Part shown: positions 1 through 5,143 of the stretch, piece after piece
Layout of the letters: each line of letters starts with the position of its first letter
Numbering within the stretch: position 1 is the first letter of the stretch
NCBI GenBank assembly: GCA_902782965.1
Contig: CACZPG010000211.1
Coordinates: forward strand, 1 to 7,464
Length of the DNA: 7,464 nucleotides
Direction of reading: 5' to 3'
Source of the DNA: an uncultured Lachnospiraceae bacterium
GTDB taxonomy: Bacteria; Bacillota; Clostridia; Lachnospirales; Lachnospiraceae
Notes under the pieces: model-generated
The model's input: the letters and a program-made list of their open reading frames with translations, nothing else
The model's database searches: none
What the model was told of the DNA's origin: nothing
Made by a program: the position numbers and the translations under genes

Positions 1-132
1 CTCATAGATGTCGCCATATTTCTTTGTGTATGCTGCTGCAACAGCTTTTCTTCTTGTTTCTGAAAGTGACATAGGGAAACAGTCTCTGCTAACTGCTACC
101 AAGCCAATTTTTACCTCAGGTATGTTTTTCAT
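1..132 (-). CDS. L-fucose/L-arabinose isomerase-like protein (COG2407 type), N-terminal 44 codons only
   Basis: This is the 5' end of a gene that runs off the left edge of the window. The visible residues begin MKNIPEVKIGLVAVSRDCFP and continue through a basic helix (ETRRKAVAAAY) to KYGDIYE. I recognise this N-terminus as that of the L-fucose/L-arabinose isomerase-like family, whose members are usually about 450-500 residues, so roughly a tenth is visible and no catalytic metal ligands are in view. The start is supported by a near-ideal AGGAGG at 142-147 on the minus strand, 9 bases before the ATG. The gene begins 23 bases after the stop of the transketolase C subunit, which suggests co-transcription. 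If the assignment is right, it would convert an aldose to a ketose (arabinose, fucose or xylose type) in the cytosol, upstream of the transketolase/transaldolase steps. The exact substrate cannot be told from this fragment. Confidence 0.72.
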   Translation of the reverse strand, partial: MKNIPEVKIGLVAVSRDCFPMSLSETRRKAVAAAYTKKYGDIYE

Positions 133-155
133 TTTTGTAACCTCCTGTTAATTAA

Positions 156-1094
156 TTACATTTTCTCTTTGATCTGCTTATAGATGCCTTCTGCATCAAG
201 CTCATATTTGTGAAGAAGTTCCTTTGCAGGACCTGACTCTCCATAAGTATCCCTTACACCAATTCTATAAAGACTTGCAGGATGATTCTCAGAAATAACT
301 TCTGCTACAGCACTTCCAAGTCCTCCAATAATAGAATGCTCTTCTACGGTAAAGAGTTTACCTGTCTCCTCAGCAGCCTTTATGATTATCTCACTATCGA
401 TAGGCTTAATAGTGTGGATATTGATTACTCTCACACTTATTCCGTCTTTCTCAAGCATCTCTGCTGCTTCAAGAGATTCAGCAACCTCAAGTCCGGTAGC
501 AAATATTGTTATATCCTTACCATCCTTAAGGAGTACTCCTTTACCAAGTTCAAATTTGTAATCAGGCTTATCATTGATTACAGGAACAGCAAGTCTTCCG
601 AATCTCATATATACCGGACCCTGATGATCATAAGCAGCTCTTACAGCAGCCTTAGCTTCAATATCATCAGAAGGATTGATGATAACCATTCCCGGAATAG
701 TTCTCATAAGTGCAATATCTTCATTACACTGATGAGAAGCACCATCTTCTCCTACAGATATACCGGCATGTGTTGCTCCGATCTTAACATTAAGCTTCGG
801 ATATCCGATTGAATTTCTGACCTGTTCGAATGCTCTGCCTGCTGCAAACATTGCGAAGGTACTCATAAATGGAACTTTTCCACAAGTAGAAAGACCAGCC
901 GCAATACCAGCCATATTGGACTCAGCTATACCACAGTCAATATGACGCTCAGGGAACACCTTCTTGAATACGCCAGTCTTTGTTGCTGCTGCAAGATCGG
1001 CATCCAGTACTACGAGGTCAGGTTTCTCTTTTCCAAGCTCTGCCAGGGCATTACCATAGCTGTCTCTTGTTGCAATTTTAACTACATCTGCCAT
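156..1094 (-). CDS. Transketolase, C-terminal (pyrimidine-binding) subunit
   Basis: This is the second half of a split transketolase. With the N subunit it should form the thiamine-diphosphate enzyme that moves two-carbon ketol units between pentose and other sugar phosphates in the cytosolic non-oxidative pentose phosphate pathway. Visible signatures include GIAESNM at residues 55-61, where Glu58 fits the conserved glutamate that activates the thiamine cofactor. The pyrimidine-domain stretch STFAMFAAGRAFEQVRNSI is at 78-96, and THAGISVGEDGASHQ is at 108-122 with the two expected histidines. The C-terminal transketolase domain follows from about residue 190 (FATGLEVAESLEAAEML, EEHSIIGGLGSAVAEV). 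The length of 312 residues is normal for this subunit. The start follows the N-subunit stop by 4 bases, and its GGAGG ribosome binding site lies inside the last codons of that gene, so the two halves are probably translationally coupled. No motif appears damaged. Confidence 0.95.
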   Translation of the reverse strand: MADVVKIATRDSYGNALAELGKEKPDLVVLDADLAAATKTGVFKKVFPERHIDCGIAESNMAGIAAGLSTCGKVPFMSTFAMFAAGRAFEQVRNSIGYPKLNVKIGATHAGISVGEDGASHQCNEDIALMRTIPGMVIINPSDDIEAKAAVRAAYDHQGPVYMRFGRLAVPVINDKPDYKFELGKGVLLKDGKDITIFATGLEVAESLEAAEMLEKDGISVRVINIHTIKPIDSEIIIKAAEETGKLFTVEEHSIIGGLGSAVAEVISENHPASLYRIGVRDTYGESGPAKELLHKYELDAEGIYKQIKEKM

Positions 1095-1098
1095 TTTC

Positions 1099-1920
1099 CT
1101 AATCCTCCAGTTCCTTCATAGCCTGCTCAAACTCCTCATCATTAGGAGCTTTTCCATGCCAGCCAACATTATTTTCCATAAAAGATACGCCCTTGCCCTT
1201 AACAGTTTTAGCTATTATAGCTGTAGGCATTCCTTTAGTCTCTTTAGCTTCTTCAAAAGCTTTCTCAATCTGATCAAAATCATGACCATCAATACAGATA
1301 ACATTGAAGTTGAAAGCTTTGAACTTCTCATCTATAGGATATGGTGAACATACTTCGTCAACAGAACCGTCTATCTGAAGATTATTGTTATCAACAATCA
1401 CTGTCAGATTATCAAGTTTTCTGTGACCTGCAAACATTGCAGCTTCCCAGATCTGTCCTTCTTCTATCTCACCATCACCACACATAGCGTAAACTCTGTA
1501 GTCTGTTCCATCAAGTTTTGCAGCGAGAGCCATACCTACAGCTGCAGACAGCCCCTGCCCCAGGGAACCGGATGACATATCAACTCCGGGGATATGCTTC
1601 ATATCCGGATGACCCTGAAGGTAAGAACCGGTATGACGGAGGGTTATTAAATCAGAGGTTGGGAAATAACCCCTGTTAGATAATACTGAATAAAGAGCGG
1701 GAGCAATATGTCCCTTTGAGAGAACGAATCTGTCTCTGTCAGCCTTTTTAGGATCTGCAGGATCAATATTCATTTCTTTAAAATACAGATAGGTCATTAT
1801 ATCTGCAGCAGAAAGTGATCCACCCGGATGACCGGACTTTGCACTGTGAACATCAGTAACAATACCTTTTCTGACTTCTTTTGCTTTCTTCTCTAAATCT
1901 GTTTTTGTTATTTCGTTCAT
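1099..1920 (-). CDS. Transketolase, N-terminal (thiamine diphosphate-binding) subunit
   Basis: This is the first half of a split transketolase and carries the diphosphate-binding domain. The thiamine/metal motif is complete: GDG at residues 148-150, then after 27 residues the NNN at 178-180. Other hallmarks are SGHPGGSLSAADI (29-41), SKGH (68-71), GSLGQGL (118-124), and KGKGVSFME (241-249) followed by the WHG at 254-256. The 273 residues match the usual size of split N subunits. N and C halves together total 585 residues, shorter than the roughly 660 of one-piece bacterial enzymes. The ATG is preceded by AAAGGA at 1928-1933 with a 7-base gap. The gene follows the transaldolase by 79 bases. 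The two halves would have to assemble, since each alone lacks half of the active site formed at the domain interface. Confidence 0.95.
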   Translation of the reverse strand: MNEITKTDLEKKAKEVRKGIVTDVHSAKSGHPGGSLSAADIMTYLYFKEMNIDPADPKKADRDRFVLSKGHIAPALYSVLSNRGYFPTSDLITLRHTGSYLQGHPDMKHIPGVDMSSGSLGQGLSAAVGMALAAKLDGTDYRVYAMCGDGEIEEGQIWEAAMFAGHRKLDNLTVIVDNNNLQIDGSVDEVCSPYPIDEKFKAFNFNVICIDGHDFDQIEKAFEEAKETKGMPTAIIAKTVKGKGVSFMENNVGWHGKAPNDEEFEQAMKELED

Positions 1921-1961
1921 TTCTTCGTCCTTTTTTCTAAGATTCGTAAATTAACTTCTAC

Positions 1962-1987
1962 TCAGCCAGGCTGATTTTCTTCATCAG
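1962..1987 (-). other. Overlapping small inverted repeats between transaldolase and transketolase genes
   Basis: The 79-base gap between the two genes contains TCAGCC-A-GGCTGA (1962-1974, plus-strand sense), a perfect 6+6 palindrome with one central base. Directly overlapping it is CTGAT-N7-ATCAG (1971-1987). They share CTGA, so in RNA only one could form at a time. On the transcribed minus strand no T-run follows, so this is not a standard terminator. It could be a minor processing or stabilising hairpin, or chance. Confidence 0.3.
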
Positions 1988-1999
1988 AAAGATAAATAT

Positions 2000-2653
2000 T
2001 TACTCTCCGAATACAGCCTTGTAATCCTTCTGGAACTTCTCAATACCCTGATCAGTCAGAGGATGCTTTGTCATCTGTTCGATAACTGCGTATGGTACTG
2101 TAGCAATGTCAGCACCTGCAAGTGCACAATCAGTTACATGAATTGTATTTCTGATACTTGCTGCAATTATTTCTGTCTCTATACCATAATTCTCAAAAAT
2201 CTGAACGATGCTTTCAATAAGATCTATTCCCGGCTGGCTGATATCATCAAGACGTCCAAGGAATGGTGATACATAAGTTGCTCCTGCACGTGCAGCAAGC
2301 AGAGCCTGGTTAGCTGAGAATATAAGAGTTACATTAGTCTTGATTCCTTCAGCTGAAAGTACTTTTACAGCCTTAAGGCCTTCAACAGTCATAGGAATTT
2401 TAACAACCATATTAGGATGAATCTTAGCGATTTCACGTCCTTCAGCTATCATTCCTTCAGCATCAACGGTAGTAGCTTTTACCTCACCACTTATCGGACC
2501 GTCAACTATGGAAGTGATTTCTTTGATAACCTCGTTGAAGTCTCTTCCTTCCTTTGCGATAAGGGATGGATTAGTGGTAACACCACAAATAACCCCCATA
2601 TCATTTGCCTTTCTTATGTCGTCTACATTTGCAGTATCGATAAAGAATTTCAT
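2000..2653 (-). CDS. tal: Transaldolase, TalC/FSA-type (small, single-domain)
   Basis: This enzyme transfers a dihydroxyacetone unit from sedoheptulose 7-phosphate to glyceraldehyde 3-phosphate, linking to transketolase in the non-oxidative pentose phosphate pathway. At 217 residues it matches the short TalC/fructose-6-phosphate aldolase class. The Schiff-base lysine is Lys85 in VVKIPMT (83-89). The barrel motifs GVTTNPSLIAKE (24-35), ATT (60-62), KTNVTLIFSANQALLAARAG (105-124), YVSPFLGRLDD (127-137) and EIIAASIR (161-168) are intact. Two positions separate transaldolases from E. coli-type aldolases: the residue aligned to FSA Gln59 is Glu57 here, and FSA Tyr131 is Phe131 here. Both are the transaldolase state, and the sequence closely resembles the Bacillus transaldolase as I recall it. 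A GGAGG at 2661-2665 sits 7 bases before the ATG. The gene lies 129 bases downstream of the GH3 gene and has its own candidate promoter. Confidence 0.94.
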   Translation of the reverse strand: MKFFIDTANVDDIRKANDMGVICGVTTNPSLIAKEGRDFNEVIKEITSIVDGPISGEVKATTVDAEGMIAEGREIAKIHPNMVVKIPMTVEGLKAVKVLSAEGIKTNVTLIFSANQALLAARAGATYVSPFLGRLDDISQPGIDLIESIVQIFENYGIETEIIAASIRNTIHVTDCALAGADIATVPYAVIEQMTKHPLTDQGIEKFQKDYKAVFGE

Positions 2654-2674
2654 TTTAGAACCTCCATTCTGTAT

Positions 2675-2694
2675 ATTTGCCTTTCGGCTGAAAT
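2675..2694 (-). promoter_or_regulatory. Short hairpin or operator-like repeat in the transaldolase leader
   Basis: The minus-strand sequence reads ATTT-CA-GCC-GAAA-GGC-AAAT: a seven-pair stem with a two-base bulge and a GAAA loop. It sits just downstream of the candidate -10 box, so it either begins the transcript (a 5' stabilising stem-loop) or overlaps the start site as a protein-binding site. It is too small to be a known riboswitch and has no T-run that would make it a terminator. Confidence 0.3.
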
Positions 2695-2695
2695 A

Positions 2696-2724
2696 ATTAT
2701 ATAACTTAAAAATATTTTTTTAAT
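2696..2724 (-). promoter_or_regulatory. Candidate sigma-A promoter for the transaldolase-transketolase genes
   Basis: A perfect TATAAT lies on the minus strand at 2696-2701, about 43 bases before the transaldolase ATG. The -35 position at a 17-base spacing (2719-2724) reads ATTAAA, only a half match to TTGACA, and the surroundings are extremely AT-rich. The -10 box is convincing and the -35 is weak. An internal promoter would let the central-metabolism genes be expressed without the glycosidase. Confidence 0.45.
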
Positions 2725-2782
2725 CTGATTTTTTATGAGTTTTTGTGATTATTTTACTTATTTCAAAAGCTCAGGCATCAGA

Positions 2783-4927
2783 TTATTTAGTTACCTCAAA
2801 TGAATCACAGCTACGTCCGTAAAGTTCAGTACTTCTTTCGTCCGGCTGCTGTCCGCCTACATAAATTCTGTAGTTTCCACGAAGAACAAGTCTTCTTCCA
2901 TCTTCAAGAACTGTTTCAAAACAGCTGTCAGGTATAGTGATTTCAACCTTCTTCTCTTCACCCGGTTCAAGATAAATCTTCTCAAATCCACAAAGATTAT
3001 ATTTAGGCTGATTATCAGGTATAAGAACCTCAGATAGATTTGAAATATCTGAGTTAAGACCATTATTCAGCTTATCTTCCGGAATATTGGATATGTAAGC
3101 CTGTACTGTTTCTCCGGTTCTGTATGTTCCGGTATTCTTAACTTTGATAGTACACTTAACATCACCATCCTCGCTGAAGTCAAGATCAGAATACTCAGTA
3201 GCGCTATAAGAAAGGCCGAAACCAAACGGATAAAGAGGCTTATCCTTATAGAACTTATATGTTCTACCCTTCATGCTGTAGTCTTCCATCGGAGGCTGTG
3301 TTCCATCCTTATAGAATGTAACCGGAAGTCTTCCTCCCGGAGCTCTTCTGCCAAAAAGAACATCTGCAAGAGCCTTTCCACCGGCCTGACCACTGTACCA
3401 GCTCTGTATTACAGCATTACAATGTTCATCTTCATAAGACAGATCCATTGCACTTCCTGTATTGCATACAAGTATTACAGGTTTTCCGGTAGAAACCACT
3501 CTTTCAACCAGTTTCCTCTGGGAATCCGGCAGGAAGAGAGAAGTCTTATCACCCGCTGCAAATGCATTTCCGGTATCACCCTCTTCTCCTTCAATAGTAG
3601 AATCAAGACCAACGCAGAGAATAACCACATCACTGGCATTAGCAACCATCTCAGCCTCACTGAGTCTGTCATCATCAAGCGCAAGGTTCTGAACTTTCTG
3701 TTCAAACAGATGTGAGCCTTCTGAATAGAGAACTCTGGTTCCTTCATTAACAGCACCCTGAATACCTGCAAGATTAGTAACGTATCTTGAGGAAAGACCG
3801 TTATAATTACCTTCCAGAACAGTTATTGAAGTAGCTGTAGGTCCGATCACACCAATCGTCTTGATATCATCCTTATTAAGAGGAAGTATTCCATCATTCT
3901 TCAGAAGAACCAGTGACTCAACACTTGCTTCATAAGAAAGCTCTGCTGCTTCATCAGTATCTATATCCATAAGGCCAAGGCTGTTATATTCACAGTTCTC
4001 ATCAAACATACCAAGAGCTGCTCTGACTGTATAAGCTCTGACTGCAGCCTCTCTTATATCTTCCTCTGTAACAAGCCCCTGTTCATAAGCTTCCATTATG
4101 CTTCTGTAAACGATTCCTGCATTTACATGACATCCGGCTTTAAGAGCAAGTGCCGCAGATTCAACCGCATTCTTGGTTACTTTATGCTTCTCATGAATAT
4201 CGTTAAGAGCCATGAAATCGGAAACAATATATCCTTCGAAGCCCCATTTCTTAAGAAGTGTTTCTTCAAGAAGGAACTTACTTGCACACGCCGGCTCTCC
4301 GTTCACTCTGTTATAAGCACCCATGAAACCGGCAACTCCGGCATCAACGGCTTCCTTGAACTGAGGGATATAAGTTTCTTCCATATCCTTCGGATTAACC
4401 TGTGCATCAAAACCATGTCGAATGGCCTCAGGCCCGGAATGTACTGCAAAATGTTTAGCACACGCAGCAGCTCTCATATACTTACCATCGCCCTGAAGAC
4501 CTTTTATAAAAGCAGCTCCAAGCTTTCCGGTAAGAAAAGGATCCTCTCCGTAGGTCTCCTGTCCTCTGCCCCATCTTGCATCTCTGAAAATATTAATGTT
4601 CGGTGACCACATTGTTATACATTTGTATAAATCTCTGTCTCCAAGCTTTGTAGACTCATTATACTTAGCCCTTGCTTCGACCGAGATCACTTCTGCTATC
4701 TTCCCAAGCATTTCCCTGTCAAACATAGCCGCAAGAGCAATCGCCTGTGGGAATACTGTAGCTGTCCCGGCTCTCGCAAGACCATGAAGGCCCTCGCCCC
4801 ACCAGTTGTAAGAAGGTATCCCAAGTCTGTCGACCGAAGGACTGTCATATCTCAGCTGACTGGCAGCTTCTTCAACAGTCATCTTGTCGATAATACTTCT
4901 AGCTGTTTCCTTAAATTCATTGTTCAT
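2783..4927 (-). CDS. Glycoside hydrolase family 3, probable intracellular beta-xylosidase (or beta-glucosidase)
   Basis: This is a 714-residue retaining beta-glycosidase that removes single sugars from the non-reducing end of oligosaccharides. Domain order is the GH3 barrel (about 1-310) with NWWGEGLHGLARAG (41-54), WSPNINIFRDARWGRGQETYGEDP (107-130) and AKHFAVHSGPE (157-167). The nucleophile is Asp237 in GYIVSDF. The GH3 C-terminal sandwich (about 330-575) follows, with the acid/base candidates in the glutamate cluster 446-449 (IEGEEGD). Last is a fibronectin-III-like domain (about 580-690). The WWGEGLHG, GLDSTIEGEEGD and HEKHKVT stretches resemble bacterial beta-xylosidases, so xylosidase is preferred, though glucosidase or arabinosidase activity is possible. 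There is no signal peptide or membrane segment, so it should act on imported oligosaccharides. A GGAGAG at 4933-4938 supports the start. Two residues near the active site differ from the usual pattern: Phe238 after the nucleophile, and His267 in GCHVNAG where GCDLNCG is common. Confidence 0.93.
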   Translation of the reverse strand: MNNEFKETARSIIDKMTVEEAASQLRYDSPSVDRLGIPSYNWWGEGLHGLARAGTATVFPQAIALAAMFDREMLGKIAEVISVEARAKYNESTKLGDRDLYKCITMWSPNINIFRDARWGRGQETYGEDPFLTGKLGAAFIKGLQGDGKYMRAAACAKHFAVHSGPEAIRHGFDAQVNPKDMEETYIPQFKEAVDAGVAGFMGAYNRVNGEPACASKFLLEETLLKKWGFEGYIVSDFMALNDIHEKHKVTKNAVESAALALKAGCHVNAGIVYRSIMEAYEQGLVTEEDIREAAVRAYTVRAALGMFDENCEYNSLGLMDIDTDEAAELSYEASVESLVLLKNDGILPLNKDDIKTIGVIGPTATSITVLEGNYNGLSSRYVTNLAGIQGAVNEGTRVLYSEGSHLFEQKVQNLALDDDRLSEAEMVANASDVVILCVGLDSTIEGEEGDTGNAFAAGDKTSLFLPDSQRKLVERVVSTGKPVILVCNTGSAMDLSYEDEHCNAVIQSWYSGQAGGKALADVLFGRRAPGGRLPVTFYKDGTQPPMEDYSMKGRTYKFYKDKPLYPFGFGLSYSATEYSDLDFSEDGDVKCTIKVKNTGTYRTGETVQAYISNIPEDKLNNGLNSDISNLSEVLIPDNQPKYNLCGFEKIYLEPGEEKKVEITIPDSCFETVLEDGRRLVLRGNYRIYVGGQQPDERSTELYGRSCDSFEVTK

Positions 4928-4964
4928 ATTATCTCTCCATCACACAACTCTCTCACCCTAATAG

Positions 4965-4977
4965 TTACATATTGTAA
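4965..4977 (-). promoter_or_regulatory. Candidate operator and weak -10 box upstream of the GH3 gene
   Basis: A perfect 5+5 inverted repeat TTACA-TAT-TGTAA covers the minus-strand TACAAT (4971-4976), the best -10-like hexamer for the GH3 gene, about 43 bases before its ATG. The -35 region at standard spacing is poor, as expected for an activator-dependent or regulated promoter. Related AGTAAC words lie just upstream. A regulator-binding site is plausible but not proven from sequence. Confidence 0.33.
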
Positions 4978-5095
4978 TGCAATTTAATAGTAACACAGTA
5001 ACCCCCCAAATACTTTTCAAATATTGCGGTAAAGTTATCCAAAGTTGCTATACTCCCAAAATCTAAAAAATAGTGATGCTTATTAAAGAAAACTA

Positions 5096-5104
5096 TGATA
5101 TAAT
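5096..5104 (+). promoter_or_regulatory. Extended -10 promoter of the AAA+ gene
   Basis: TGATATAAT combines a perfect TATAAT (5099-5104) with the TG dinucleotide one base upstream, the extended -10 form that can work with a poor -35. The -35 region at 17 bases (5076-5081, ATGCTT) is indeed poor. Transcription would begin near 5111, giving a leader of about 33 bases ahead of GGGGAG (5130-5135) and the ATG. Confidence 0.6.
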
Positions 5105-5120
5105 GTCAGCAATTGACATT
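5102..5120. promoter_or_regulatory. Perfect palindrome over the AAA+ gene start site (candidate operator)
   Basis: AATGTCA-GCAAT-TGACATT is a perfect 7+7 inverted repeat with a 5-base centre, 19 bases in all. It overlaps the end of the -10 box and spans the predicted transcription start, the classic position for a repressor site. In RNA only its right half and centre would be fully transcribed, so DNA binding is likelier than an RNA hairpin. The regulator is unknown. Confidence 0.5.
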
Positions 5121-5143
5121 TTAATATATGGGGAGTTAGGAAA

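Larger units (their letters stand above)
4928..5143. other. Divergent regulatory region between the GH3 and AAA+ genes
   Basis: This 216-base AT-rich gap separates two genes pointing away from each other and must hold both promoters. The right side has a clear extended -10 promoter and a palindrome, described separately. The left side has the palindrome TTACA-TAT-TGTAA (4965-4977), three related words (ATAGTTACAT 4961-4970, ATAGTAACAC 4987-4996, CAGTAACCCC 4996-5005), a run of six C (5002-5007), and a 10-base-spaced tandem AAAGTT (5031-5036 and 5041-5046). No clear -35/-10 pair for the GH3 gene could be settled; the best -10 is TACAAT on the minus strand at 4971-4976. No classical catabolite-repression (cre) site was found. 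Confidence 0.6.

Noticed and set aside
282..812. 176-codon open frame on the plus strand
   Set aside because: It lies entirely antisense to the transketolase C subunit and is rich in Ser, Tyr, Cys and Ile. It shows no domain and is a shadow of the real gene.
2675..2694. Catabolite-repression (cre) site or riboswitch in the transaldolase leader
   Set aside because: The sequence does not fit the cre consensus spacing, and the structured part is only about 20 bases, too small for a known riboswitch class.
2722..2784. Inverted repeat AATCTGAT / ATCAGATT as a terminator of the GH3 gene
   Set aside because: The 8-base arms are 47 bases apart and AT-rich. On the transcribed strand the second arm is followed by an A-run rather than a T-run, and the first arm overlaps the GH3 stop codon. 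No convincing terminator was found here.
4127..4606. 159-codon open frame on the plus strand
   Set aside because: It is antisense to the conserved barrel domain of the GH3 enzyme, with a composition typical of a complementary-strand shadow and no recognisable motif.
5113..5118. Perfect TTGACA as a -35 box for the AAA+ gene
   Set aside because: At 16-18 base spacing the -10 would fall on the ribosome binding site and start codon (TTAGGA region), with no TATAAT-like sequence. The hexamer is the right arm of the palindrome at 5102-5120.
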